The position numbers were made by a program, and so were the translations under genes. This document shows, piece by piece, positions 6,668 through 15,410 of a DNA stretch of 64,000 nt. The stretch is from contig NZ_CP073714.1 of NCBI RefSeq assembly GCF_023101145.1, forward strand, positions 5,270,001 to 5,334,000, written 5' to 3'. How positions within the stretch are numbered: the stretch's first letter is position 1; the number at the start of each line of letters is the position of its first letter. This stretch comes from Paenibacillus pabuli. GTDB taxonomy: Bacteria; Bacillota; Bacilli; Paenibacillales; Paenibacillaceae. Below the pieces are notes generated by a model. It searched no databases, was not told the DNA's origin, and saw nothing but the letters and a program-made list of their open reading frames with translations.

Positions 6668-9589
6668 TTAGTTTTTGATCAAATCAAGGGTTTCGTCAAA
6701 TAATTGCTTCTGGTCCTCAATCTTGTTTTCATTACCGATAACACAGCGTTGCTGCTGTTCCAATATGGCAGAAATCAGTTCCGCAAAACCTATGATGTCA
6801 CTCTCTGTGGTGCCCAGTACTTCATCCCGTTCTTTCTGAAGATCGGCTTCAGTAATATTAGATAGATAACATTCCAGAGAGAATGATCCTTCGCCATGAG
6901 GCGTTCTGGGCGTATCCAGGTCCTGAATGGCACCAATGATATATCTCGTCATTTCCCGTGTATCTGCTTTGAAGTCCTTCAAGTATTGTGGCATCTCTTC
7001 ATAAACTTTGTATGTTTTTTCGAGATTCGGGTCACGGTACGACGCTACATAGCTGTCTCCGTTGCGTCTGAAGCCTGACATGCAGCCGTATGCTCCGCCC
7101 TTGGCCCTGATGTTGTTCCACAAGTAATCCAGGGATAGAATCCCCTGTAAGACACGGAGCGAGCCGGTGTACGAATACCCTTTATCGATAAAGTTACCTG
7201 TTTGAACGACATATTGAACTTCAGATGGGGATCTAAATCCTTCATTATGAGATACAGGTGTGAATGCCGCTTTCTCTTTGGCAACATCTTGAGTGAACAA
7301 CTTCGCTTTCAAATCGGATACCTGTTTCTCCAGTTCCGCATATCCCTGATCATCCGCAGTGTAACTTACCAGCAAGTTTTCCGGTCTGAAAATAAAGCCA
7401 GTCAACGATTGGAGGCTGGTCGACAACTCTTCTTTTCTTGCCTCAAAGTTCGCCTGAAGCTCCTCAAGCCACTGGTAAAAGGCGATGCCGCTAACCGCTT
7501 CCCGGAAGTCTGCAACAGCAGAGTGTTTGGAGGTAGATCGGCCAATTCCTGCCGAATGCCCTCCGCTGATCAGATTACGCTGCAGGTTCCCCTTCAACTG
7601 GGAGATAATCTCGTATAAACGCTTCGAGTCATCAAATTTGGAGGTAAACACAATTTCTTTGATCATGTCAAAAGCAAATCCCAGTTTGTCATACAACACT
7701 TTGGCGTTGAATTCATACGTAGCCTTGAAATCACGGTGCTCATGTGCGTTTGCATACGTACCGATTCCACTATGAATGCCCCCGGAATGAATATGAATTT
7801 CATTCGACAATTCATTAAATGAGAAATTTTGAGTATCCACGTAACCGAGCACACTTTTCAGCAATCCAACATACGGCAGCAAACGGCGTGGGACTTCTTT
7901 AATATCGAACAACAGTCTCAGATAACCGATTCCATTGGTATAGATGTTATGGTGCAGGATGGTTGTACCTTCGACCTGATTTACCGTCTGATAGAGCGTA
8001 GATGCTTTTGGTTCAATATCCTCTATCGACAACGTCGGAATCACCTGTTGTTGTTCCTTGGTTGAAGGTGCATTCTGGTACTCAGCGAGAGCCTCGGTTC
8101 TCTGAATGAGCCGCTGAATCTCTTCCTGGCTCAATCCCGCCTGAACTGATTTCAGATGCGCTTTCAGTGCTTCCTCTTTACGTGCGTTCAATCCTTTATC
8201 CGGCGTGACGGCAACGAAAGAAGTATGTGTATTTTTCAGTAAATACGTATCAATCAACTTCTCAAAGTAACCCTCGGTCATCTTCGTTCTCAGCTCGGCG
8301 AATACATCATTTGCTTCCAAATGAGTAAATGGAGCATCGACATCATACAGCCAGCTTTGCAATGAGGAGAAGCCATAGATTAATCCTTTGGGCATTCTTC
8401 CATAATCCGCTTCCCGGTGGTTGAATTCATAGGAATTAATGCCTGCGAGCAGCGCTTTTGGATCAAAGCCTTCTTTCACAACACGCTCCAGCACCTCTTT
8501 TACCGTTCCCAGAAAATCGTCCTTGCTCGCCAAATTGCTCTTCTTCAATCCAACGGTGAACACAGGCTGATACAGGCTGTCATCATACGTGCCATATACC
8601 TCCTTCGCAATGCCCTTATCCAGCAAGGCCTGCTTCAGAACCGCTCCCGGAGCGTTAAGCAGTGCGTACAGCAAGATTTGGAACGAGATGTTTAATTCCT
8701 TGTCCAGACTTGTTCCAATGACCGCATTATAGGTCAAAAAGCTGTTATCCACTTCGGATTCGGTACTTCCGGCAGAATATGTTTTGACTGCGTCCACTCT
8801 TTCTCCGAATGCAGGTTGAAGCTGAATGGCAGAATCAATCTCGATTCGATCATATTCACTCAGATAATTCTCATCTAACCACTGCAATTTCTCTTCCATA
8901 TCCATATCCCCATACAAATAAATGAAGCTGTTGGACGGATGATAGTATCTGGAGTGGAAATCCAGCAAGCCTTGATAGGTCAGATCGGGAATGGCATCGG
9001 GAAATCCGCCTGATTCACAGGAATATGTAGTATCCGGGAAAAGTGAATTCAGAACTTCTCTACGCACAATCCGTTCCGGGGAAGAAAAAGCACCCTTCAT
9101 CTCGTTATATACAACGCCATTATAGGTTAACTCATCTTCAGCTGAAGTCAGGTTGTAATTCCAACCCTCCTGCAAAAATATTTTTTCATTATCATAAATA
9201 TTCGTGTGGAGTACCGCATCCAGATAAATATCCATCAGGTTATGGAAATCATGATCATTCCGGCTTGCAATCGGATAGATCGTTTTATCGGGATATGTCA
9301 TCGCATTCAGAAAAGTATTAAGAGAACCCTTCAGCAATTCAACGAAGGAATCCTTGGCCGGAAATTTCTTGGAGCCACACAAAACGGAATGTTCCAGAAT
9401 GTGAGCTACACCTGTATTGTCTTCAGGAGGAGTACGGAAACCGATACTGAATACTTTGTTGTCGTCCTGATTGGACAAAAGTACAATTTTGGCTCCGGAT
9501 TTCTGGTGTTCCAGCAGATACGCATCTGACTTCAACTCTTCGATTCTGCGTTCCTGCAGCACCTTATAGGGCTTAAGCTGTTTCAACAT
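6668..9589 (-). CDS. M16C-type zinc metallopeptidase (PreP/insulinase-like)
   Basis: A 973-residue two-lobed metallopeptidase. The inverted zinc motif HILEH is at residues 63-67 (HXXEH), and the downstream acidic region YNGVVYNEMKGAFSSPE supplies the distal zinc Glu. The length and the pattern SVLCGSKKFPAKDSFVELLK match presequence-protease (Cym1/PreP) relatives, which degrade unfolded peptides in a closed chamber. No signal peptide is seen, so it is probably cytosolic. The start ATG 9589 has CGGAGGAC 7 nt upstream; the in-frame extension to 9733 has no homology. It is monocistronic. The physiological substrate is not inferable. Confidence 0.92.
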   Translation of the reverse strand: MLKQLKPYKVLQERRIEELKSDAYLLEHQKSGAKIVLLSNQDDNKVFSIGFRTPPEDNTGVAHILEHSVLCGSKKFPAKDSFVELLKGSLNTFLNAMTYPDKTIYPIASRNDHDFHNLMDIYLDAVLHTNIYDNEKIFLQEGWNYNLTSAEDELTYNGVVYNEMKGAFSSPERIVRREVLNSLFPDTTYSCESGGFPDAIPDLTYQGLLDFHSRYYHPSNSFIYLYGDMDMEEKLQWLDENYLSEYDRIEIDSAIQLQPAFGERVDAVKTYSAGSTESEVDNSFLTYNAVIGTSLDKELNISFQILLYALLNAPGAVLKQALLDKGIAKEVYGTYDDSLYQPVFTVGLKKSNLASKDDFLGTVKEVLERVVKEGFDPKALLAGINSYEFNHREADYGRMPKGLIYGFSSLQSWLYDVDAPFTHLEANDVFAELRTKMTEGYFEKLIDTYLLKNTHTSFVAVTPDKGLNARKEEALKAHLKSVQAGLSQEEIQRLIQRTEALAEYQNAPSTKEQQQVIPTLSIEDIEPKASTLYQTVNQVEGTTILHHNIYTNGIGYLRLLFDIKEVPRRLLPYVGLLKSVLGYVDTQNFSFNELSNEIHIHSGGIHSGIGTYANAHEHRDFKATYEFNAKVLYDKLGFAFDMIKEIVFTSKFDDSKRLYEIISQLKGNLQRNLISGGHSAGIGRSTSKHSAVADFREAVSGIAFYQWLEELQANFEARKEELSTSLQSLTGFIFRPENLLVSYTADDQGYAELEKQVSDLKAKLFTQDVAKEKAAFTPVSHNEGFRSPSEVQYVVQTGNFIDKGYSYTGSLRVLQGILSLDYLWNNIRAKGGAYGCMSGFRRNGDSYVASYRDPNLEKTYKVYEEMPQYLKDFKADTREMTRYIIGAIQDLDTPRTPHGEGSFSLECYLSNITEADLQKERDEVLGTTESDIIGFAELISAILEQQQRCVIGNENKIEDQKQLFDETLDLIKN

Positions 9590-9810
9590 GGGTCGAGTCC
9601 TCCGTCCATATAATCGTTTATTTTGATTCGCATCCTTGAGTTCTTCAAGTTCAAAGATAAGGTAATTTATGCCTACGGATAGTATACACCATCGTTCCTG
9701 GTAATTCATAATGAGCAGCCCCACAGGTGACATCTGATATGTATTATCGTTTTTTAATGTTTATGAGCCTGAATGGCAGAGCAGAGAATTATAAAAAATA
9801 AAATTCCAAA

Positions 9811-9861
9811 AAAAAAAGATCGCATGAACAACTTGTTTAACAAGTGTCATGCGATCTTTTC
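9811..9861 (-). terminator. Terminator of tRNA-Leu
   Basis: AAAGATCGCATGA / TCATGCGATCTTT stem with an inner ACTTGTT/AACAAGT pair, followed by about ten T on the minus strand. It lies directly after the tRNA 3' end. Confidence 0.9.
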
Positions 9862-9867
9862 TTAAGA

Positions 9868-9953
9868 TGCCGAGGACCGGGATCGAACCGGTACGGTAGT
9901 CACCTACCGCAGGATTTTAAGTCCTGTGCGTCTGCCAATTCCGCCACCCCGGC
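9868..9953 (-). tRNA. tRNA-Leu (anticodon TAA)
   Basis: An 86-nt class II tRNA. The acceptor GCCGGGG pairs with CCTCGGC plus discriminator A; the anticodon loop CTTAAAA gives TAA, reading UUA/UUG. A long variable arm (GCGGTAGGTGACTACCGT) and the T arm GGTTCGATCC are present. The 3' CCA is not encoded. It has its own promoter (9984-10012) and terminator. Confidence 0.97.
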
Positions 9954-9983
9954 ATGGGTATGTATTTCTTGGCGACAAGAAAT

Positions 9984-10012
9984 ATCTTACCATGAATCTT
10001 ATTACTTTGCAA
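9984..10012 (-). promoter_or_regulatory. Promoter of tRNA-Leu
   Basis: Minus-strand TTGCAA, 17-nt spacer, TAAGAT. The -10 lies about 30 bp upstream of the mature tRNA 5' end, a normal distance for a tRNA gene. Confidence 0.7.
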
Positions 10013-10032
10013 TACCTTAATATAAAATAATC

Positions 10033-10078
10033 CAAAAAAAATGAAACAGGCACTGCTCGCGTTAGCCAGCAGTGCCTA
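10033..10078 (-). terminator. Terminator of the general stress protein gene
   Basis: AGGCACTGCT / AGCAGTGCCT, a perfect 10-bp stem, followed on the minus strand by GTTTCA and eight T. It is one of three successive hairpins downstream of the gene ending at 10191. Confidence 0.8.
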
Positions 10079-10108
10079 GAAAGTTCGAGTTGCGGTCCCG
10101 AACTTTCT
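10078..10108. other. Second perfect hairpin downstream of the stress gene
   Basis: AGAAAGTTCG / CGAACTTTCT, a 10-bp perfect stem with an 11-nt loop, abutting the terminator at 10033-10078. A third hairpin, GGGAGGT / ACCTCCC, is at 10127-10153. The 236-bp gap between tRNA-Leu and the gene holds nothing else. Confidence 0.6.
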
Positions 10109-10190
10109 TTAAACCATCTATATTAAGGGAGGTGTGAAATAAGAATACCTCCCCAACATTAAAGAAACCTAAAATCAGCCTTAAATTAAA

Positions 10191-10640
10191 CTAAAAAAGT
10201 AAAATAGGACGAATTCGGTCTGCCTCTTCCTCGCTGCACTCCACAACTACGAGGATATGACCCTGCATCAGCCAATCTTCATAGTAATTAGCATCTTCTT
10301 CAGCGACCCCCGCCTCTGTCAAAGTAAGCACCAGATCATCCGTCTCACTTCCAATCTCGTTGCCTGCGAGTTTGCGTACCGCCTTTCCAATGGACATCGT
10401 CTGATCCATCCGCTTGCCCAGACCAGCAAGCACCCCTTTTAGTACCCCAAGTGCGCCATCTGTTCCTGCCCCCTTCAGAGGCATAGGCAAACCCGTCTTC
10501 TCACTTACCATTTCGAGATTGACCTGTTCTTTGGCTACCGCTCCCAAATATTTATCTGCTATGCCTTCCTCTTGCAATTTATTCAGCATGATAATGGCTT
10601 CATTCTCCGTGCGTACAAGTCCGATCAGCAATTGTGTCAT
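10191..10640 (-). CDS. General stress protein-like (GsiB/YflT-type) small protein
   Basis: A 149-residue soluble protein. The N-terminus, a short beta-strand with an acidic helix (LLIGLVRTENEAIIMLNKLQ), and the central GALGVLKGVLAGLG resemble the general-stress heat-induced domain found in YflT-like proteins. The C-terminal ferredoxin-like half, GHILVVVECSEEEADRIRPIL, is also usual. GGGAGGGGG lies before the ATG. It is monocistronic with strong downstream hairpins. The function in the family is unknown; the stress link is by family name only. Confidence 0.7.
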   Translation of the reverse strand: MTQLLIGLVRTENEAIIMLNKLQEEGIADKYLGAVAKEQVNLEMVSEKTGLPMPLKGAGTDGALGVLKGVLAGLGKRMDQTMSIGKAVRKLAGNEIGSETDDLVLTLTEAGVAEEDANYYEDWLMQGHILVVVECSEEEADRIRPILLF

Positions 10641-10848
10641 TATACGTCCCCCTCCCTTTTACCCTTATATAACCCTGGTTGCTTCTTCAAAAACGCATAG
10701 CACATCATAAGCCCTTTCACCTATGTAAAATATTATTTCTGATCTGGAAATCTATACCTAGTTCTGATAGACTAGATAAAGAAGACAAATTAACCATTGA
10801 AATTATTGACATATCGAATTAATAATCCATAACCAGGAGCAATGACAT

Positions 10849-11085
10849 ATGAAAAAAGAGGTAGAAATTGCCATTCGGCGCAATCAACAAATCATCGTTC
10901 GTAATACAAGCGGGCAAACGGTAACCGGATTTCCGGAACGTACAGCTGACGCTTCCATTCTTTCCTTACGGACAGTCCATGGAAGCCTGTGGATTCCATT
11001 TGATGAAGTGGAACAAGTCACACGTTTGTTAAGCATTCGCTCTCACCATTTAAGTGGAATGCAGTTGTGTACCGCTGATCTGTAG
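10849..11085 (+). CDS. Small conserved hypothetical protein (78 aa)
   Basis: A 78-residue protein with alternating beta-strand character (KEVEIAIRRNQQIIVRNTSG, then LRTVHGSLWIPFDEVEQVTRL). This reads as a small WYL- or YolD-like beta barrel, but I cannot name the family. AGGAG precedes the ATG by 9 nt and a TTGACA at 10806 could be a -35. A terminator follows at 11154. It stands alone between a stress gene and a nuclease. Confidence 0.6.
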   Translation: MKKEVEIAIRRNQQIIVRNTSGQTVTGFPERTADASILSLRTVHGSLWIPFDEVEQVTRLLSIRSHHLSGMQLCTADL

Positions 11086-11153
11086 ACAGGAAACAGGGCT
11101 CTTTATATTTTTATACAGTGAACTAGACGTGTTTATTTCACCCTCCATACAAC

Positions 11154-11187
11154 AAAACCAGACGCATAGACGTCTGGTTTTACTTTT
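11154..11187 (+). terminator. Bidirectional terminator
   Basis: AAAACCAGACG / CGTCTGGTTTT, an 11-bp perfect stem with a 6-nt loop, with T-rich sequence on the plus side and A-rich sequence on the other. It separates the convergent 78-aa gene and the nuclease gene. Confidence 0.85.
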
Positions 11188-11265
11188 GCCCATTACTCGA
11201 TGCCATGCCCTTTTAAGCCCAATCGCATTTCCGTATCAAAGGATTTTTTTATCCATATCCCGTCG

Positions 11266-11748
11266 CTATTTCACCACAAACTTTACACGTGTCCCATCCG
11301 GATATGTACTAAGTTGGTTTCCCACCCATGAGCCTGCACCACGATTGTCTTTGGGACTAATGTATTGAATGTCCGCACCCGCTCCGCCTTCCGCACACAT
11401 CGCCATCGGCCATTCATCCCGATCTTTCCCCTTTTTGACCGGCACCCCTTTGAGCGACAAATCCCGATTACTCTCAGCTCCACTGCGATCAATGGTACAT
11501 ACATCCGAATGTCCTGCCTTGATCGCCGTCTTGATATGATTGGCCGTTTCAGGATATCGTTCTGCCGGGAATGTGATGGTATGATCCACACTGCGGTTGC
11601 TTCCCCCGAATGGGGATGGTATATCCAAGGACCATTCTCCCCCAACCCAAGCATAGAGAGCTACCATTACCATGGCCACCAGCGTCAATATCTGCTTTTT
11701 AAATCGTTGTTTACTCTTGCTATTTCTGCTTCTGCCTCTTTTACTCAT
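11266..11748 (-). CDS. NucA/NucB-family DNA-entry/extracellular nuclease
   Basis: A 160-residue nuclease with an N-terminal basic stretch and one hydrophobic helix (residues about 19-35, ILTLVAMVMVALYAWVGG), so it is anchored or secreted. The NucA/NucB domain fills the rest: the catalytic block KDRDEWPMAMCAEGG (108-122) and the downstream N135 and N144 of DNRGAGSWVGNQL. Relatives are B. subtilis NucB (sporulation, biofilm DNA degradation) and NucA (DNA cleavage in competence). GGGGGAG lies 7 nt before the ATG. No competence genes are adjacent, so NucB-like use of extracellular DNA is the more general reading. Confidence 0.9.
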   Translation of the reverse strand: MSKRGRSRNSKSKQRFKKQILTLVAMVMVALYAWVGGEWSLDIPSPFGGSNRSVDHTITFPAERYPETANHIKTAIKAGHSDVCTIDRSGAESNRDLSLKGVPVKKGKDRDEWPMAMCAEGGAGADIQYISPKDNRGAGSWVGNQLSTYPDGTRVKFVVK

Positions 11749-11815
11749 CCTGTTTCTCCCCCATTCAACACTTGCATTATATCAGAACGCCAGTTCGCTA
11801 AACAATATAAAAGCA

Positions 11816-11846
11816 TAAAAAAACAGCCGGTATTTTCCCGACTGTT
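11816..11846 (-). terminator. Terminator of the LOV histidine kinase gene
   Basis: Minus strand ACAGTCGG / CCGGCTGT (one wobble) with a 7-nt loop and seven T, 11 bp after the kinase stop codon. Confidence 0.88.
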
Positions 11847-11856
11847 CCGCATAAGA

Positions 11857-13005
11857 CTATCCCACGTTCGGAATCGCCTGTTGTCGAAGTAAAGGTAAAG
11901 TAACCTCAAACCTCGTGCCTTTTCCCTCGATACTCTCCACCGAAATATGACCATCCATCAATTCGAGCAACTCTTTGCAGATCGTGAGCCCCAATCCGCT
12001 GCCGCCAAACTTGCGTGCATGAGATACATCCGTCTGAGTGAATGCTTCGAACAATTCAGTAATCTTACTCTCAGGAATTCCAATTCCAGTGTCGCTTACC
12101 GTAAATACTAACGTAACTGTGTCCCCCCGCTTTTCATGAACATCCATTAGCAATTGCACTTCACCTTGTTCCGTGAATTTAATCGCGTTGCTAAGCAGGT
12201 TATCCAACACTTGCCGGAGACGAAGAGGATCACCCGTGAGTACATCAGGAATGGCGAGATCCGCATGACAGAGCAAGCGAATTTGTTTATTTACAGCCGC
12301 GGGTTCATGCGTTTTAATAATCTGTTGAATAAGCTTCAAAGGCTGAAACTCAATTTGCTCCACTTTCATTTTCCCTCTGCCCAGCTTGGCCATATCAAGA
12401 CTATTGTTGATAATGTTCAGAAGGGCTTCACCCGACTGGCGCGCAAGCTCCAGATATTCTTCCTGCTCCTCACTGTTTTCACCCATGCTAACAAGCTCAA
12501 TCATACCCATAATCCCGTTCAGGGGCGTGCGAAGTTCATGGTTAAGCTTCCCAATAAACTCCAGCTGTCCTCTTCTATTCAATTCTGTCATCGAAGCTGC
12601 CATACGCAACTGCTGCTCGGCATATTTCCGCTCCGAAATATCATATTGAATTCCTACAAAAAATAGACATTCTCCGGATTCATCGAAAATAGGATCAATA
12701 TTCAGTTCATTCCAGAACTTCTGTCCATGCTTCGTATAATTCAAAATCTCTGCCTTGATCGACTGCTTCTTTTTCAATGCTTCCCGAATATGCTGTACAG
12801 TTTCCGGGTCCGTATCCGGCCCCTGCAGAAACCGACAATTCTGTCCATTCGACTCTTCCGCACTGTATCCGGTTAATTGAGTAAAATATTCATTTACATA
12901 TATTAGCGGAAAATCAGGCAAGGTGGCATCGACTACGGTAACGGAAGATTTAATTTTGGAGATAATGAATTCCCATTGTATAGCGAGCTGATTGTATTTA
13001 GTCAT
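11857..13005 (-). CDS. LOV-domain histidine kinase (putative blue-light sensor)
   Basis: A 382-residue soluble sensor kinase. Residues 15-128 are a PAS domain of the LOV subclass: the flavin-cysteine motif GQNCRFLQG (54-62) has the photoactive C57, and the flavin contacts N89, N99 and Q120 sit at the offsets seen in YtvA apart from a two-residue loop insertion. A helix leads to the HisKA box NHELRTPLNG with phospho-acceptor H156. The HATPase domain follows with the N box (DNLLSNAIKF), DTGIGIP, and FGGSGLGLTI. There are no membrane segments. GAAGGAGG precedes the ATG. No response regulator is adjacent, so the output partner is unknown. Binding FMN and light response are inferred from residues. 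Confidence 0.93.
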   Translation of the reverse strand: MTKYNQLAIQWEFIISKIKSSVTVVDATLPDFPLIYVNEYFTQLTGYSAEESNGQNCRFLQGPDTDPETVQHIREALKKKQSIKAEILNYTKHGQKFWNELNIDPIFDESGECLFFVGIQYDISERKYAEQQLRMAASMTELNRRGQLEFIGKLNHELRTPLNGIMGMIELVSMGENSEEQEEYLELARQSGEALLNIINNSLDMAKLGRGKMKVEQIEFQPLKLIQQIIKTHEPAAVNKQIRLLCHADLAIPDVLTGDPLRLRQVLDNLLSNAIKFTEQGEVQLLMDVHEKRGDTVTLVFTVSDTGIGIPESKITELFEAFTQTDVSHARKFGGSGLGLTICKELLELMDGHISVESIEGKGTRFEVTLPLLRQQAIPNVG

Positions 13006-13194
13006 GCTTCCTCCTTCATCTCACCAAAACTTAATTGTATTCACGCTCTTTAATGAAGCTACCAATAACCTGATGGTATGTGTGTATATAAAAACAATAT
13101 AATTAATTGTAACATAGTTATTCAAGTCATGTGTTCCTTGGGTAATATCTGATAAATACATTCACAAACTTATCATCTCATCTGGAGGTCACTC

Positions 13195-13263
13195 ATGAAA
13201 TTTTTATTAATCGTCATTATTATTATTTTGATTGTTTTCTTCTTCACGAGACGTAAACGTTAA
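13195..13263 (+). CDS. 22-aa single-helix membrane micropeptide
   Basis: A possible micropeptide of 22 residues made of one hydrophobic helix and a basic end (VIIIILIVFFFTRRKR). It has a strong ribosome site, GGAGGTCACTC before ATG, which is the main reason to call it. It lies just upstream of the 62-aa membrane protein at 13304 in the same direction and may be co-transcribed. I recognise no family. Confidence 0.45.
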   Translation: MKFLLIVIIIILIVFFFTRRKR

Positions 13264-13303
13264 TTTTGAGTCCGTCATGTACAATGAGGAAGGAAGATCG
13301 GGT

Positions 13304-13492
13304 ATGAGAACCCTCTTTTTTATATTCATGACACTTTGTATCATTAATTTGTGCTTCCCGAAATTTGGCTGGTACCTGCGTTATGGATGGATTTCCCAGG
13401 GAGAGGCTGAGCCCAGCAGACCATATATGGCTATGACCAGAATGACCAGTCTGTTGATGCTTCTTATTGCTTTTTCGCTTGTTGTGGCTTGA
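13304..13492 (+). CDS. DUF6199-like small membrane protein
   Basis: A 62-residue protein with two hydrophobic helices (LFFIFMTLCIINLCF and LLMLLIAFSLVVA) around a conserved loop, PKFGWYLRYGWISQGEAEPS followed by MAMTRM. The pattern WYLRYGW, then EPS and MTR, resembles DUF6199 proteins of Bacillales, whose function is unknown. The start at 13304 is preceded by AAGGAAG; a frame extension to 13232 overlaps the upstream micropeptide and is less likely. A terminator follows. Confidence 0.72.
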   Translation: MRTLFFIFMTLCIINLCFPKFGWYLRYGWISQGEAEPSRPYMAMTRMTSLLMLLIAFSLVVA

Positions 13493-13510
13493 ATTATAGA
13501 AACCAAAAAG

Positions 13511-13540
13511 ACAGTTGTCCGCTGGGACAGCTGTTTTTTT
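13511..13540 (+). terminator. Terminator after the DUF6199-like gene
   Basis: ACAGTTGTCC / GGACAGCTGT, a 10-bp stem with one wobble and a 4-nt loop, followed by T6. Confidence 0.88.
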
Positions 13541-13636
13541 GCTGCTTTAATGACGGGAAAATGACAACTTTGTTTGTGGTGCGTTTGCAACGATCCACGT
13601 AAAATATAATTATCGTTGTGGAAAGGACACCTTAGC

Positions 13637-14839
13637 ATGAACATCGCATTTTATCCATATTGGGCTGCCAAAACGCTGCTTTCTCTCATTAATGTTGTAT
13701 ATATCATGGTTATCACGACATTTATTTACGGTCAGACCGGGTCTGTCCTTTACGCTGCATTGTTTCCATTCATTCAAATGTCAGCGCGTATCGTAGCAGG
13801 CATTACTGCACCACTGCTTGTGAACCGTTTCGCATTCTCTAAGCTGATTATCAGCATTCCTTTAGCCAAAACATTGATGATTACCGGGATCGCCATCGTA
13901 TTTACCGATCTCACTGCTCACATCCCTCTTCTGCTTGTAGGAATAGCAATCCTCTCGTTCCTGGACGGATGGGAATCTCCATTAATAAATACATTAACCC
14001 CACGATTGGTTCAAGGGGAAGATCTGGTGAAGGCGAATAGTTTTCTCTCCTTCTCAACTCAGACCGTGACGATCATTGGATACGCGATGACAGGGTTCAT
14101 CGTTATGCATTGTGGTGCTTCACAAACATTTTGGGCGGCTACAAGCTTATCCTGGGCTGTCCTGCTTCTAATGATTACGATCAGCTCACTTACCCGCGAT
14201 ATTGAGGAAAAAGTCGAGAAAAACACTTCCAGATGGGATGTGCTAAGGGGAGGTTGGCTTATCCTTTGGAAAAATCGGTCGTTGCGCCTGATAACGTTCA
14301 TGGATCTGGTTGAAGGTCTTGCTGGCTCCATCTGGATCGGCGCTATCACACTTGCTTTTGTGAAAGAAGCTTTGGGCCAAGGGGAGGGCTGGTGGGGACT
14401 TATCAACTCCAGCTATTCTGCCGGCACCATTCTTGGGGGAATTCTGGCCATCGCCCTGGCCGCTCGCATACAGAAGCACTTGATCTCCAGTATGGCGATA
14501 GGCTCTCTGCTTTTCAGCTTACTGACCATCGCTTATGGTTTAAACAGCCTTCCTTGGCTTGCTCTGGTATTGTGTGTGCTTATGGGTCCCGCTTATCAGA
14601 TCCGCGATGTTGCTCAGCAAACGGCTTTACAGAGCCATGTGCCCATCGAATCCCTGTCTAAAGTATACGCAGCACATGGAATTATTCTCTCAGCTGCCAT
14701 GAGCATATCTACGGTAGTCTTCGGACTGATTGCCGACCACATGGGGGTTCGACTGGTGTATTTGATTGGAGGTGCCTTATTCATCGTATCCTCCCTATGC
14801 TCTTTCCGGTTAAATCGAGTCAAAGAGTCGAATGATTGA
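13637..14839 (+). CDS. MFS-family transporter
   Basis: A 400-residue integral membrane protein with about 11-12 hydrophobic helices and a charged central loop (SLTRDIEEKVEKNTSRWDVL), the usual 6+6 major facilitator layout. The start ATG 13637 lies 9 nt after AAAGGA; the in-frame extension to 13616 includes the ribosome site. Sequence features are closest to drug- or metabolite-efflux MFS proteins of the MdtG/NreB-type group, but no substrate motif is decisive. It is monocistronic and convergent with the DUF1904 gene. Confidence 0.88.
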   Translation: MNIAFYPYWAAKTLLSLINVVYIMVITTFIYGQTGSVLYAALFPFIQMSARIVAGITAPLLVNRFAFSKLIISIPLAKTLMITGIAIVFTDLTAHIPLLLVGIAILSFLDGWESPLINTLTPRLVQGEDLVKANSFLSFSTQTVTIIGYAMTGFIVMHCGASQTFWAATSLSWAVLLLMITISSLTRDIEEKVEKNTSRWDVLRGGWLILWKNRSLRLITFMDLVEGLAGSIWIGAITLAFVKEALGQGEGWWGLINSSYSAGTILGGILAIALAARIQKHLISSMAIGSLLFSLLTIAYGLNSLPWLALVLCVLMGPAYQIRDVAQQTALQSHVPIESLSKVYAAHGIILSAAMSISTVVFGLIADHMGVRLVYLIGGALFIVSSLCSFRLNRVKESND

Positions 14840-14841
14840 AT

Positions 14842-14872
14842 CAAAAAAGACGAGCTCACCTCTGCTCGTCTC
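14842..14872 (-). terminator. Terminator between MFS and DUF1904 genes
   Basis: AGACGAGC / GCTCGTCT stem with an 8-nt loop and six T on the minus strand. It ends the DUF1904 transcript and can act for the convergent MFS gene. Confidence 0.8.
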
Positions 14873-14909
14873 CTCTGCTCCGAACATCATCGGTGCAGCC
14901 ATTGTATTC

Positions 14910-15239
14910 TCAATCCAATCGGTAATCTGTCAACGGCTTGCCTTGTTTATAATACAGCGCTGGTGACAGTATATTAAAGAAAATATGCACATCCGGCAAA
15001 TCCGCTTCTTCCAAAATAGCCTGCATTGAGGAAGCAATCCGATTATGAATCTCCTGATCACGTTGGAACATCAGGATCTCTACTGAAGCTGGAGAAGGAG
15101 TAAGAGCTTGTACATCATGACGTTCTGCTTTCATTCTCTCCCTCGGAATATTCGTAATGAGTGCAAATTGCTCCGTTATACGGGGTACAACTTCCTCCAG
15201 TTGGGGTCCTGTAAATCCTTTAAAACGAATAAACGGCAT
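14910..15239 (-). CDS. DUF1904 (tautomerase-like) family protein
   Basis: A 109-residue protein starting MPFIRFKGF with Pro2 as the first residue after Met. That is typical of DUF1904/tautomerase-superfamily proteins, in which Pro1 after Met removal can be catalytic. The rest has the two-layer alpha/beta pattern (SVEILMFQRDQEIHNRIASS and DVHIFFNIL). AAGGGA lies 5 nt before the ATG at 15239; the longer frame to 15290 adds an unsupported N-terminus. The reaction is unknown. Confidence 0.78.
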   Translation of the reverse strand: MPFIRFKGFTGPQLEEVVPRITEQFALITNIPRERMKAERHDVQALTPSPASVEILMFQRDQEIHNRIASSMQAILEEADLPDVHIFFNILSPALYYKQGKPLTDYRLD

Positions 15240-15410
15240 TGCTATCCCTTCAATCTCTATTATTAGTCTCTTATGTGATTTTAAGCACATTGTTTTCGGT
15301 TGTCAAATCTCTTTCATGATATCATTTTTTTCATAGAAACGGAGACAAGCCCCGCTGAAGTCTCAGCGGAGCATACACGTAACCAGGGTCTCACCTTGTT
15401 CTGCAGTGGC

